Shown in pieces: positions 20,678-29,278 of a stretch of DNA of 64,000 bases. Position 1 is the stretch's first letter. Every line of letters starts with the position of its first letter. The stretch is from an uncultured Sphingomonadales bacterium (GTDB taxonomy: Bacteria; Pseudomonadota; Alphaproteobacteria; Sphingomonadales; Sphingomonadaceae), in the NCBI GenBank assembly GCA_903821605.1, contig CAIJLZ010000013.1, positions 124,001-188,000 on the forward strand. The letters are read 5' to 3'. The notes under the pieces are model-generated. The model had not been told where the DNA came from and made no database searches. It saw only the letters and a list, made by a program, of their open reading frames with translations. The translations under genes were made by a program, and so were the position numbers.

Positions 20678-22366
20678 TTATCCCTTTTGGTTCTTCAACA
20701 CCGGATGAGTGGCGTAGAAATAGCGCTGCTGCGTGATGGTGAACAGGTTGCTCACCACCCAATAGAGTTGGAGACCCGACGCGAAGGGCGCCATCACGAA
20801 CATCAAGATCCACGGCATCAGGCTGAAGACCTGCTGCTGCACCGGGTCCATCGGGGCCGGGTTCAGCTTGAACTGCGCCCACATCGTGATCCCAAGCAGG
20901 ATCGGCAGCACGCCGAGCGCGAGGAAAGAAGGCGGGGTGAAATCAAGCAGGCCAAACAGGTTGATCGGGGTCAGCGGGTCCGGTGCAGACAGATCCTTGA
21001 GCCACAGTGCGAACGGCTGGTGACGCATTTCGATCGTCAGCGTCAGCACCTTGTAGAGCGCATAGAATATCGGAATCTGCACGAAGATCGGCATGCACCC
21101 AGCAAAGGGATTGACCTTTTCCTGCTGGTACAGCGCCATCATTTCCTGCTGGAGCTTGGCCTTATCGTCCTTGTAGCGTTCTTGCAGCAGCTTCACCTTT
21201 GGCTGGACAACGCGCATCGCGGCCATGGAACTGAACTGCTTCTGGGCAATCGGGAACATCAGGCCACGGATAGCCATGGTCAACAAGATGATCGCCACGC
21301 CAAAATTGCCGACCATGCGGAACAGCCAATCGAGCGTGTAGAAGATCGGCTTTTCAAACCAGTAGAACCAGCCCCAGTCGATCGCCTTGTCGAACTGCAC
21401 CACGCCATTGTCATGTTGATAGCGTTCCAACAGGCTGACTTCCTTAGCCCCGGCAAAGAAGCGGGTTTCGGAGGTCAGCGTCTTGCCGGGCGACAACAGG
21501 CTGGGATTGGCGGGGGTGAGATCGGCTTGATAACGGTCGGCACCGGACAGCGTGAACCGCGCCGCGACATTTGCCTTCTGGTCCGGAATCAGCGCGGTCA
21601 GCCAATATTTGTCGGTATAGCCAAGCCAGCCACCAACGGTTGATTGGCTCAGCGTGTCGCCCTCATCCATTTCCTTGTAATCAAGGCTGTAATTGGCGGC
21701 GCCATTGAACACGCCCATCGGGCCTGAATGATGGGTCCAGCTTGACGGATCAGGCGAATGGCCACTGCGGCTCAGCAAGCCAAAGCTGCGCACGCCGATG
21801 GTGCCGGCCGAGCGGTTGGACACGCGCTGCTGCACGGTGAACATATAGTCCTTGTCGACCGCAAAGCGGATCGCGAACAATTGGCCCGCGCCATTGTCCC
21901 AAGACAGGGTCACCGGGCTATCGGGGGTCAGCACGGCCTTGTCGGCGGTCCAGATGGTCGAGGAATCGGGCAGGGCCGCACCGGTGCCGAGCCAGCCGAA
22001 TTCGGCGAAATAAGCCGATTTGGCCCCGGACGGCGACAACAGCCGCACATCGGGTGAGCCCTTGTTGATCGTTTCCTTATAGCCACGCAGCACGAGATCA
22101 TCGATCCGCGCGCCACCCAGGTTGATCGAACCACCCAGTTTCGGGGTGTCAATCAGCACGCGCGGGGTGGCAGCCAGTACGGCCTCGCGGCTCTTTAACT
22201 GCACCGCACCACCGGCGGCTGCCGGAGCGGCAGCCTGGGGTGCGGGGGCAGTGACCTGCGGTACTGACTTAGGCTGAGGAAATAATTTGTCGGAGGCAAA
22301 GCTCCAGCCAAACAGCACAAAGGCAGACAGCACGATCGCCATGATCATGTTGCGCTGATCGTTCAC
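20678..22366 (-). CDS. yidC: membrane protein insertase YidC
   Basis: YidC inserts and folds inner-membrane proteins with or without SecYEG. The 562-residue protein has an N-terminal membrane anchor (about 8-25), a large periplasmic beta domain (to about 340) and five C-terminal membrane helices (from about 345). The cytoplasmic loop after the first of these is basic, as in the family. It follows yidD by 15 bases. Confidence 0.97.
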   Translation of the reverse strand: MNDQRNMIMAIVLSAFVLFGWSFASDKLFPQPKSVPQVTAPAPQAAAPAAAGGAVQLKSREAVLAATPRVLIDTPKLGGSINLGGARIDDLVLRGYKETINKGSPDVRLLSPSGAKSAYFAEFGWLGTGAALPDSSTIWTADKAVLTPDSPVTLSWDNGAGQLFAIRFAVDKDYMFTVQQRVSNRSAGTIGVRSFGLLSRSGHSPDPSSWTHHSGPMGVFNGAANYSLDYKEMDEGDTLSQSTVGGWLGYTDKYWLTALIPDQKANVAARFTLSGADRYQADLTPANPSLLSPGKTLTSETRFFAGAKEVSLLERYQHDNGVVQFDKAIDWGWFYWFEKPIFYTLDWLFRMVGNFGVAIILLTMAIRGLMFPIAQKQFSSMAAMRVVQPKVKLLQERYKDDKAKLQQEMMALYQQEKVNPFAGCMPIFVQIPIFYALYKVLTLTIEMRHQPFALWLKDLSAPDPLTPINLFGLLDFTPPSFLALGVLPILLGITMWAQFKLNPAPMDPVQQQVFSLMPWILMFVMAPFASGLQLYWVVSNLFTITQQRYFYATHPVLKNQKG

Positions 22367-22381
22367 TTCAATTCCCCCAGA

Positions 22382-22594
22382 TCATGGAACCGGATCATAG
22401 CCGGATCCGCCGAATGGATGGCAGCGCAGGATGCGTCGCAACGCCAGCCAGCTACCCTTGATCGCCCCATAGCGCGTCCATGCCTCGATTGCATAGGCCG
22501 AACATGAAGGGGCGAAACGGCAACTGGGCGGCATGATCGCGGACGGACCTTTTTGCCAGCCCTTTGCCAGCAAGATCAACAGCCGGGCAATCAT
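22382..22594 (-). CDS. yidD: membrane protein insertion efficiency factor YidD
   Basis: The 70-residue protein carries the family signature PPSCRFAPSCSAYAIEA and a C-terminal RCHPFGGSGYDPVP. YidD is an amphipathic peripheral inner-membrane protein that assists YidC-dependent insertion. It overlaps the end of rnpA by 4 bases and precedes yidC, the canonical rpmH-rnpA-yidD-yidC order. Confidence 0.95.
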   Translation of the reverse strand: MIARLLILLAKGWQKGPSAIMPPSCRFAPSCSAYAIEAWTRYGAIKGSWLALRRILRCHPFGGSGYDPVP

Positions 22595-23106
22595 CGCGAT
22601 ACCTTGCGCAGCGCCTTGCGCAATTCCTGTTCAAGCAGGGCGTAATCTCGCTCGATTCCGCCCGCGCGGCCGATCAGCACATAATCATGTCCGCTGCGGC
22701 CAAGCTCTGGCAAGATCAATTGCCCAAGCGCACGAAAACGCCGTCGCATGCGATTGCGCACGACGGCGTTGCCGATTTTTTTGGTGACGGTCAGACCAAG
22801 CCGAATGGCTGGTGCTTGATCACCGCGATCACGCGCCAGCAACACGAAGCCCGGCATCGGTGCGCGGAGTCCCGAATTTGCGCGGAGAAAATCCGCGCGT
22901 TTCGGGATCGCGACGATGCGGTCCGTGGCCAGGCAGTCCCGACTCAGGCCGAGAGCGACTTGCGGCCACGTGCGCGACGCGCACGCAAAACCTTGCGACC
23001 GCCAACGGTAGCCGTGCGGCTGCGGAAGCCGTGACGACGCTTGCGCACGAGGCGGCTCGGCTGGAAGGTACGCTTCATTGGTCAATCCTTGATCAGTAGC
23101 AAACAT
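22591..23106 (-). CDS. rnpA: ribonuclease P protein component, unusual N-terminus overlapping rpmH
   Basis: RnpA is the protein cofactor of RNase P, which matures tRNA 5' ends. The conserved core begins at [11 protein letters not shown] (about 22917) and includes the RNR motif [17 protein letters not shown]. No ATG, GTG or TTG lies in this frame between the rpmH stop and the core. The nearest in-frame candidates are CTG at 22932 and 22947 (113 and 118 residues), and, upstream of and fully spanning rpmH, TTG 23085 (164 residues) and ATG 23106 (171 residues, with AGGGGG about 10 bases before it). I give the ATG because it is the only conventional start with a plausible ribosome site; a CTG start is the main alternative. 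The ATG 22857 would delete conserved residues. Confidence 0.85.
   Translation of the reverse strand: MFATDQGLTNEAYLPAEPPRAQASSRLPQPHGYRWRSQGFACASRTWPQVALGLSRDCLATDRIVAIPKRADFLRANSGLRAPMPGFVLLARDRGDQAPAIRLGLTVTKKIGNAVVRNRMRRRFRALGQLILPELGRSGHDYVLIGRAGGIERDYALLEQELRKALRKVSR
22944..23078 (-). CDS. rpmH: 50S ribosomal protein L34
   Basis: The 44-residue highly basic protein starts [18 protein letters not shown] and ends GRKSLSA, the full L34 family sequence. AAGGA sits 7 bases before the ATG. L34 binds 23S rRNA in the large subunit. The gene lies entirely inside the open rnpA frame (different reading frame), with an in-frame rnpA TTG only 7 bases upstream of its ATG. Confidence 0.97.
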   Translation of the reverse strand: MKRTFQPSRLVRKRRHGFRSRTATVGGRKVLRARRARGRKSLSA

Positions 23107-23174
23107 TGAGGGCCAACCCCCTAAAGGGTAGCCGTTGAAGCCGCGCGGATAGGCAAAAGCGCTCCCCAAGTCAA

Positions 23175-23468
23175 TCACTCTGGATCATTTTTCTCGGATA
23201 ATTGGCGCTTGAGCCGCTTGCGGCGTGCGGTTTGCAGTGCCCGCTCGGTCATCCTGCCATAACGCGGCCAGCGTTGGCGAAAGCGGACATATAGCTTGCG
23301 CGCCTGTCGTGAATTGCGCAGCGTCATGCCCAACCCGACCGCCAGCACGACCACACCACCCGGTCCCGGCAATAATCCGACCAGCGGCGACGCGGCGACC
23401 AGCAACAGGCCAATGGTGATCCCGGCCCGACGGCGCCAGTCGGTGGGGGGAGATTCAGGCAAACGCAT
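23175..23468 (-). CDS. PGPGW-family small membrane protein
   Basis: The 97-residue protein has a short N-terminus, a hydrophobic hairpin at about 16-50 with PGPGGVVVLAVGLGM between its two halves, and a very basic C-terminal tail. The PGPG motif and size fit the putative transmembrane PGPGW family. No function is known. It lies upstream of rpmH on the same strand, about 96 bases away, so it may share or precede the rpmH promoter. Confidence 0.7.
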   Translation of the reverse strand: MRLPESPPTDWRRRAGITIGLLLVAASPLVGLLPGPGGVVVLAVGLGMTLRNSRQARKLYVRFRQRWPRYGRMTERALQTARRKRLKRQLSEKNDPE

Positions 23469-23568
23469 AATAGCGATGTGGGGCTTGATCGTGACAAGCT
23501 CAAGTCAGACCAAAGCCGTAATGCGACAAAATGAGGGGCTGCCGCGTCGATAGCCCGCTGATCGCGCC

Positions 23569-24105
23569 TCAGGCTTCGATTTTTTCGACCCATTCGGGGA
23601 AGAAGCTTGGCTCCCGGCTTGACCAGCCATGGGCCGTGGCGGCCGCTTCGCTGATTGATTGGAGCAACAGGCGGCGCCGTTCTGGGTCAAGATGCGGCAT
23701 GGCCGCCGCCCCACAAAATGCAGCGGGTAGCCATGGCCGCACCGACGCGCCCAGCAATCGTTCATAGAGAAAGCGGAACGCGCCGAACGAACTGATGCGG
23801 TTCTGGCCAAGATCAAAGGCCGCCAGCCGAAATAGCGCCGCGAAGAAGATATCATGGCCGTCGATGCTGGCATCTTCCGGGATGGTTTTGCGCAGATCGG
23901 GCAGGGCGGCATAATAGCGCGCCTGCACCCGGATGCTGACCTGTTCAACCATGTCGCGGGACCAGAGGTGGATGGCATCCTGCCGTTCAAACGCTACGTC
24001 AAGCGAGCGCCGGATATAGCGTTGCGCCGCAGGCGTGAAACTCGCGAATTCGCGCAGTTCCGCAATCATGACGCTACCACCTTCTGGTCGGCTGTCTTCG
24101 TCCAT
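23569..24105 (-). CDS. conserved hypothetical protein, cytosolic, alpha-helical
   Basis: The protein has 178 residues from ATG 24105; an earlier in-frame start would add 12 residues with no family support. There is no signal peptide or membrane segment. The sequence is helical and rich in Phe, Ala, Arg and Leu, with motifs such as RYIRRSLDVAFERQD and ISSFGAFRFLYERLL. I do not recognise a functional family, though it resembles sphingomonad-restricted hypotheticals. It is the last gene before a gap of 100 bases in which I see nothing, and lies 65 bases after the aminotransferase gene. Confidence 0.7.
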   Translation of the reverse strand: MDEDSRPEGGSVMIAELREFASFTPAAQRYIRRSLDVAFERQDAIHLWSRDMVEQVSIRVQARYYAALPDLRKTIPEDASIDGHDIFFAALFRLAAFDLGQNRISSFGAFRFLYERLLGASVRPWLPAAFCGAAAMPHLDPERRRLLLQSISEAAATAHGWSSREPSFFPEWVEKIEA

Positions 24106-24170
24106 GACCCAACTCCTTGTCCAATGACGGCCCTGATGCACCCCTTTTGGTTATGTCGAGCTTAACAGGA

Positions 24171-25541
24171 TCATGCTGCAAGAGCAGCCGGTGCCGCGTC
24201 AAGTGCCGAACGGATAATGCCGATCAGCGTGTCGATTTGTTCATGCGAGATGATGAGCGGCGGACACAACACGATCGAATCGCGGATCGCCCGCACCATC
24301 AGCCCATGTTCGATGCACAGATCGCGCACGATTGGCCCGGCGGTACCTTCCTGACCGCCAAAGCGCGCGCCGGTCGCCTTGTCGGCCACGATCTCGACCG
24401 CGCCGATCAACCCGACTGACCGCGTTTCACCGACCAGTGGATGATCGTTGAGGGTTGCCAGCGCCTTGGCGAGATAGGGGCCGACATCGTCGCGCACCCG
24501 CTCGACCAGATGCTCGCGCTCCATGATCTCGATATTCCGCAGCGCGACCGCCGCCGCGACCGGATGGCCCGAATAGGTATAGCCATGAACGAAATCGCCG
24601 CCGGTCTTGAGCACGTCGACGATTTCCTTCGACACCGCATTGGCGGAAATCGGCATGTAACCCGATGACAGGCCCTTGGCCATCGAGATGATATCCGGTT
24701 GGAAGCCATAGGTCTGGTGCCCGAACCAGCTACCCGTCCGGCCAAAACCGCAGATCACTTCATCCGCCACCAACAGAATGCCATATTTGCGGCAGATCGC
24801 TTCGACCTCCTGCCAATAGCCGGGCGGCGGGATGATGACACCGCCTGCGCCTTGCACCGGCTCGCCGATAAAGGCCGCGATTTTCTCTGGCCCGACCGCG
24901 AGAATGCGTTCCTCAATGGCGGCGGCGCACAGCTTGCCAAAGGCCACCGGGTCCATATCGCGCCCTTCGTTGAACCAATAAGGCTGGCGGACATGTTCGA
25001 CGCCGGGAATCGGCAGATCGCCCTGGGCGTGCATCACCTTCATGCCGCCGAGGCTAACGCCCGCGACGGTGGAGCCGTGATAGGCATTATGGCGCGAGAT
25101 GAAGACGGTGCGTTGGGGCTGGCCCTTCAGCTTCCAATAATGGCGTACCATGCGTAGCACGGTGTCATTGGCTTCCGAACCAGAGGAGTTGAAGAAGATA
25201 TGCGGCAGCCGGTCGCCGGTCAGGCTCGAAATCTTCTGCGCAAGCAGCACCGCCGGCGGCGTCACCGTTTTGAAGAAGGTGTTGTAATAAGGCAGTTCGC
25301 GCATCTGCTCAGCCGCGACATCGGCAAGCTCGCTGCGGCCATAGCCGATATTGACGCACCACAGGCCCGACATGCCATCGAGAATACGATTGCCGTCGCC
25401 ATCATGGATGTAGCAGCCCTCGGCACGGGTCACGATTCGGCTGCCGCCCATATCCTCGATCAGCTTATAATCCTGCTGCGCGGGAAGGTGATGCGCAACG
25501 TCGAGGCGCTTCAGTTCAGCGATGTCGTAATTTCGGGTCAT
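24171..25541 (-). CDS. class III PLP-dependent aminotransferase (omega-amino acid or putrescine:pyruvate type)
   Basis: The 456-residue protein is a fold-type I transaminase that moves an amino group from an omega-amino acid or diamine to an alpha-keto acid. It shows FNSSGSEANDTVLRMVRHYW (phosphate-binding), the NAYHGST motif, the Asp in LLVADEVICGFGRTG and the Schiff-base Lys in ISMAKGLSSGYMP. These match SpuC-like and omega-transaminase groups. ATG 25541 has AGAGAG 5 bases upstream; a GTG two codons earlier is possible. Substrate cannot be fixed from sequence, and no polyamine genes are nearby. Confidence 0.88.
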   Translation of the reverse strand: MTRNYDIAELKRLDVAHHLPAQQDYKLIEDMGGSRIVTRAEGCYIHDGDGNRILDGMSGLWCVNIGYGRSELADVAAEQMRELPYYNTFFKTVTPPAVLLAQKISSLTGDRLPHIFFNSSGSEANDTVLRMVRHYWKLKGQPQRTVFISRHNAYHGSTVAGVSLGGMKVMHAQGDLPIPGVEHVRQPYWFNEGRDMDPVAFGKLCAAAIEERILAVGPEKIAAFIGEPVQGAGGVIIPPPGYWQEVEAICRKYGILLVADEVICGFGRTGSWFGHQTYGFQPDIISMAKGLSSGYMPISANAVSKEIVDVLKTGGDFVHGYTYSGHPVAAAVALRNIEIMEREHLVERVRDDVGPYLAKALATLNDHPLVGETRSVGLIGAVEIVADKATGARFGGQEGTAGPIVRDLCIEHGLMVRAIRDSIVLCPPLIISHEQIDTLIGIIRSALDAAPAALAA

Positions 25542-25601
25542 GGACACTCTCTTTACTCATGGGAACAAGGGTCAGTCTGGCTTGGCTTGCTTTGGCCTGG
25601 T

Positions 25602-26057
25602 TTAGCTTAGCTCGTCGAGTGCGTGATCGTCGAGCGAGCCGGGAATGATCATGACCGGGCAACGTAACTGACCGGCATCCGCGCCGGTGAAATGGCTGAC
25701 CAACGGCCCCGGCTTGCCGGTCGGCGCAGCGCCCAGCACCAGGGCGCAAACGGCGGGATAATCGTCAAGAATCTGGCGCACCGCACTGGCGGGTTCGCCC
25801 TTACGGACCAAAATCTCTGGTTGCAGCCCCTGATCGCTCATCAATTCGCCGGTGACATCGGTCAACAGCGCCTCGGCACGTTCCAGTGCTTCGGCCTCCA
25901 TCGCTGCCTGCACACCGCCCCATTGGACAAAATCCGGGCGCGGCACCATTGCGACGACCAACACATCACCGTGCGTTTTGACGGCGCGGCGAGAGGCAAA
26001 GCGCAGCGCTACCCGCGCCTCCGGTGTTTCATCGATAACAACCAGATAGGTCCGCAT
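25602..26057 (-). CDS. universal stress protein (UspA family)
   Basis: The 151-residue single-domain protein starts MRTYLVVIDETPEARVALRFAS. The later part has the usual VLGAAP...GPLVSHF nucleotide-loop order, but the glycine spacing differs from strictly ATP-binding members. It is divergent from pdhC over 115 bases and upstream of the aminotransferase (60-base gap). UspA proteins are usually induced by stress; the role here is unknown. Confidence 0.88.
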   Translation of the reverse strand: MRTYLVVIDETPEARVALRFASRRAVKTHGDVLVVAMVPRPDFVQWGGVQAAMEAEALERAEALLTDVTGELMSDQGLQPEILVRKGEPASAVRQILDDYPAVCALVLGAAPTGKPGPLVSHFTGADAGQLRCPVMIIPGSLDDHALDELS

Positions 26058-26149
26058 CGTTTTACTTCCTCTCGACCGAGGCTGCGTCATTCCGTAACCG
26101 TTTGCAAGTAGCGCGCCGCGCAATTTGTTACTATTAAAGGGGCCATCCA

Positions 26150-26162
26150 CCCCAGAAGAAAG
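26150..26162 (+). promoter_or_regulatory. 13-base element shared with pdhA leader
   Basis: CCCCAGAAGAAAG lies 10 bases before the pdhC ATG and is identical to 3574-3586 before pdhA. It probably contains the ribosome binding site. Confidence 0.35.
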
Positions 26163-26172
26163 TTCATCCCAT

Positions 26173-27432
26173 ATGGCCATCGAGCTCAAAATGCCTGCCT
26201 TGTCCCCCACGATGGAGAGCGGAACGCTTGCCAAATGGCTGGTCAAGGAAGGTGACAGCGTGTCCGCCGGGGACGTGCTGGCCGAGATCGAGACCGACAA
26301 GGCGACGATGGAATTCGAGACCATCGATGATGGCGTCGTCAGCAAGATTCTCATCCCGGAGGGGACCGAGAATGTCCTTGTCGGCACCCCGATTGCGCTG
26401 ATTCTTGAAGACGGCGAAACCGCCGCGCCCGCGCCGAAGGCGGCGAAAGCTGATAAGGCTACGAAGGCGGCGGCGGTCTCTGTGCCGGTGCCGGTGGCGG
26501 TGTCCGCACCCGTAGTCGAGGTTGCGCTCGCTGCGCCCGCTGCGCCCGCCGCCGCTGTGGTGGCCGGTGATCGCGTCAAGGCATCGCCGCTCGCGCGCCG
26601 TTTGGCGGCTGCCAAGGGTGTCGATCTCACCCATGTCGCCGGGTCCGGGCCAAGTGGGCGCATCGTCAAGGCCGATGTGCTGGGCACGTCAACTGGCCCA
26701 GTTGCAGCCAGCGCGCGCCCGGTGGTGTCGGCCGAAGGCGGCACACCGCATGACATCGTCAAGCTGAGCGGCATGCGCAAGACCATCGCCCGCCGCCTCA
26801 CCGAATCGAAGCAGCAAGTGCCGCATATCTATCTGACGGTCGATATTCGGCTGGATGCGCTGCTCAAGCTGCGCGGTGAATTGAACGCCGCGCTTGCCTC
26901 GCGGGGCGTGAAGCTGTCGGTCAATGATCTCTTGATCAAGGCGCTGGCTGTCGCCTTGGTTCGCGTGCCGGCCTGCAACGTCTCGTTCAATGGCGATACC
27001 ATGCTGCAATATCAGCGTGCCGATATCTCGGTCGCGGTCAGCATCCCCAATGGGCTGATCACGCCAATCGTCGCGGGGGCCTGTGGCAAGTCAGTGGCCG
27101 AGATTTCGACCGAAATCGCTGCACTCGCCGCGCGGGCCAAGGAGGGCAAGCTGCTGCCGCATGAATATCAGGGCGGTACGGCGTCCATCTCCAACATGGG
27201 CATGATGGGCATCAAGCAGTTCGACGCCGTGATCAACCCGCCGCAGGCGATGATCATGGCCATCGGCGCGGGCGAGCAGCGACCCTATGTCGTGGATGGG
27301 GCGCTTGGCATTGCGACCGTGATGTCGGCGACCGGCAGCTTCGACCACCGCGCGATTGATGGTTCGGACGGTGCGGCGTTGATGAACATGTTCAAGCAAT
27401 TGATCGAAAGCCCGCTCGGCCTGCTGGTCTGA
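26173..27432 (+). CDS. pdhC: dihydrolipoamide acetyltransferase, E2 of pyruvate dehydrogenase complex
   Basis: E2 is the core of the complex: its lipoyl arm carries the acetyl group from E1 to CoA. The 419-residue protein has an N-terminal lipoyl domain (1-76, Lys43 in ETDKATMEF), an Ala/Pro/Val linker, a peripheral-subunit-binding domain (about 135-170, [18 protein letters not shown]) and the catalytic domain ending in [13 protein letters not shown], which contains the active-site HxxxDG. The gene is alone, 20 kb from pdhAB and with no lpd next to it. The ATG is at 26173. Confidence 0.96.
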   Translation: MAIELKMPALSPTMESGTLAKWLVKEGDSVSAGDVLAEIETDKATMEFETIDDGVVSKILIPEGTENVLVGTPIALILEDGETAAPAPKAAKADKATKAAAVSVPVPVAVSAPVVEVALAAPAAPAAAVVAGDRVKASPLARRLAAAKGVDLTHVAGSGPSGRIVKADVLGTSTGPVAASARPVVSAEGGTPHDIVKLSGMRKTIARRLTESKQQVPHIYLTVDIRLDALLKLRGELNAALASRGVKLSVNDLLIKALAVALVRVPACNVSFNGDTMLQYQRADISVAVSIPNGLITPIVAGACGKSVAEISTEIAALAARAKEGKLLPHEYQGGTASISNMGMMGIKQFDAVINPPQAMIMAIGAGEQRPYVVDGALGIATVMSATGSFDHRAIDGSDGAALMNMFKQLIESPLGLLV

Positions 27433-27450
27433 TCGGGCTTTGGCGGCGCG

Positions 27451-27714
27451 TTAGCAGGGAAGGGCGCCATCGCCCTTCCGCTCGTTCGTTCGTTTGCGGG
27501 TGCAAATGGCGTGACACGCGCCGGGGCAGCTTCGGTCCTTTTTGCCATTGCCGCTATCAAGATCGATCTGCATCGTCCGGCTTTCGCCGCCGGTGCAGAT
27601 CGTGACCGTCATCATATGTGGTTCAGCGGCCAATGCCGAGGCGACCGGTGTCAACGCCAGGCTGGCGAGCGCCAGCAGTTCGGGCAATAGCCACCAGCGG
27701 CTGTCAGATCGCAT
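27451..27714 (-). CDS. small secreted Cys-rich protein of unknown function
   Basis: The 87-residue protein has a Sec signal peptide (about 1-29, SDSRWWLLPELLALASLALT) and a mature part with cysteines in ICTGG, SCPGACHAICTRK and the extreme C-terminus. The CPxACHxxC pattern could bind a metal or form disulfides in the periplasm. Its start overlaps the 3' end of hemN by 11 bases, so it is probably transcribed from the same anaerobic promoter. A perfect inverted repeat (27458-27479) overlaps its last codons. No named family is recognised. Confidence 0.65.
   Translation of the reverse strand: MRSDSRWWLLPELLALASLALTPVASALAAEPHMMTVTICTGGESRTMQIDLDSGNGKKDRSCPGACHAICTRKRTNERKGDGALPC
27458..27479. 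terminator. hairpin at the pdhC 3' side, inside the small secreted gene
   Basis: GGAAGGGCG and CGCCCTTCC pair perfectly around a CCAT loop. There is no T tract, so termination is uncertain; it lies 26 bases after the pdhC stop and overlaps the end of the convergent gene. Confidence 0.35.
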
Positions 27715-29050
27715 GGCTGAACTGCGTGGTTGGTACCTCGCGCCAGCGGTCGAATATCACCGCGACGGTGCGGGCATAGGGCCGGGCTTCCGGTGCAAGC
27801 AGCAGGCGATTGCCCTCCCAGCGAATGAGGCCGAGTTCTTCATGCAGGGCAAGCCGGGCGCGATAGCCGGAAATATCGCCGAGCGGCGAGAGATCAGCCG
27901 CGCCAAAGCAGAGAATCTGCTCAATCACCGCGCCGCGCCGCTGATCATCGGGGCTGCGCGTGATGCCCCGGCTGGCAGGAAAACGCCCGGCCGATACCAG
28001 CATGCGATAACGCCCGGTGTTTTTCTCATTCTGCACTAACAGCGAGGGAAAGCTGCTGATCGCGGTCGCCCCGATCCCGATCAGCGCATCATGTGGATCG
28101 GCGGTAAAGCCCTGAAAATTGCGACGCAGCGTGCCATTGTGCTGCGCTTGGGCCAGTGGCGATTCGGGTAGGGCATAATGGTCGAAACCGACCGCCACAT
28201 AGCCCGCCGCCAACAGAAATTCATGGCCACGCGCCGCCTGATCGAAGCGTTCTTGCAGCCCCGGCAAGGCCGTGGCGTCGATCCGCCGCTGGCGCGGGAT
28301 CATATGCGGGACATGAGCATAGCCAAATAGCGACACGGTGGTGGCCTTGAGCCGCACCGTTTCGGCCAGCGTGTCGAGCAATATCGCCTCATCCTGACCG
28401 GGCAGGCCATACATCAGGTCGAAGTTGATATTGTCGATGCCCTGATCGCGCAGCGCGGCGACGCATGTTTCGATCAGCTCGGTGGGCTGAACACGGCCAA
28501 TGGCGGCCTGCACATCGGGTGAAAAAGTCTGCACGCCAAGGCTGACCCGGCCAACCCCGGTCAGCGCCAGCACCCTGGCCCAATCGGAGGTGAAGCCGCG
28601 CGGGTCGAGTTCCAGCGAAATCACCGGCTTGACCGCTCGGAACGATGTGACCAGCCGGTCGACCAGCCGCACGAAATCAAGCGGCTTGATCGCATTGGGG
28701 CTGCCGCCGCCGAACGCGATATGGTTGACCTGGCCCCGGCCGCCTAGCCGCTGGGCGATCAGGGCGATTTCCTGATCCAGTGCTTCAAGATAATGGTTGA
28801 GCCGCTCGGTACGGTTGGCGGCACCCGTGTTGCACCCGCAATACCAGCAGATTTCCGTACAATAAGGAATGTGGACGTAAAGCGACAGCCGGTCGTGTTC
28901 CCCCACGCTGCCCAGCGCCCGGCACATTTCGTCCGGGCCGATCGCGTCGCCAAACTCGGCGGCAGTCGGATAGCTGGTGTAGCGGGGGACCGGCTGTTCC
29001 AGAAGGGCGGGATAATAGGTCCACATTGGACAGCAGATGCCGGAAGACAT
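27704..29050 (-). CDS. hemN: oxygen-independent coproporphyrinogen III oxidase
   Basis: HemN is a radical SAM enzyme that oxidatively decarboxylates coproporphyrinogen III without oxygen. The 448-residue protein has the 4Fe-4S motif in IPYCTEICWYCGC (CxxxCxxC), the HIAFGGGSP glycine-rich SAM-binding segment and the usual C-terminal domain. ATG 29050 is given; ATG 29026 (MWTYYPALLEQPVPRYTSY) also fits the family N-terminus, and an FNR site centred at 29069.5 lies 41.5 bases from 29028, so a nearly leaderless message starting there is possible. The stop side overlaps the small secreted gene. Confidence 0.95.
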   Translation of the reverse strand: MSSGICCPMWTYYPALLEQPVPRYTSYPTAAEFGDAIGPDEMCRALGSVGEHDRLSLYVHIPYCTEICWYCGCNTGAANRTERLNHYLEALDQEIALIAQRLGGRGQVNHIAFGGGSPNAIKPLDFVRLVDRLVTSFRAVKPVISLELDPRGFTSDWARVLALTGVGRVSLGVQTFSPDVQAAIGRVQPTELIETCVAALRDQGIDNINFDLMYGLPGQDEAILLDTLAETVRLKATTVSLFGYAHVPHMIPRQRRIDATALPGLQERFDQAARGHEFLLAAGYVAVGFDHYALPESPLAQAQHNGTLRRNFQGFTADPHDALIGIGATAISSFPSLLVQNEKNTGRYRMLVSAGRFPASRGITRSPDDQRRGAVIEQILCFGAADLSPLGDISGYRARLALHEELGLIRWEGNRLLLAPEARPYARTVAVIFDRWREVPTTQFSHAI

Positions 29051-29062
29051 GGGCTTCGAACA

Positions 29063-29076
29063 TTGATCCGGATCAA
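29063..29076. promoter_or_regulatory. FNR-type operator between hemN and ompW
   Basis: TTGATCCGGATCAA is a perfect palindrome and an exact match to the FNR consensus TTGAT-N4-ATCAA. It lies 12 bases upstream of the hemN ATG and about 200 bases upstream of ompW. An FNR-type regulator is encoded at 37880-38581. Confidence 0.8.
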
Positions 29077-29084
29077 GAAATTTC

Positions 29085-29098
29085 TTGGCCTAGGTCAA
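29085..29098. promoter_or_regulatory. second FNR-like site between hemN and ompW
   Basis: TTGGCCTAGGTCAA differs at one base from the ccoN-side site TTGACCTAGGTCAA (37870-37883). Its centre is 22 bases, two helical turns, from the neighbouring FNR site. Confidence 0.5.
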
Positions 29099-29278
29099 GG
29101 ATCAAAGATTCGCAGCCGGTTAGAGAATGTCTTGTCAGAGGCCGCTGGCACCGGGTTCTCGGGGCTGGCACGGATCGCGGGACGATCACCTTGTTTACCT
29201 CATTCGGGAGGATGGGGTGGTGATTGAAAGGCGATACGGCAAATGGGGTTTGGCCCTCTGCAGAACATGGAGAATGAC

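Noticed and set aside
20126-21643. 505-codon plus-strand frame opposite ysxC and yidC
   Set aside because: Same reasoning; product is His/Gln/Arg-rich without motifs.
22591-22857. rnpA starting at ATG 22857
   Set aside because: This would remove the conserved KRADFLRAN segment of the RNase P protein.
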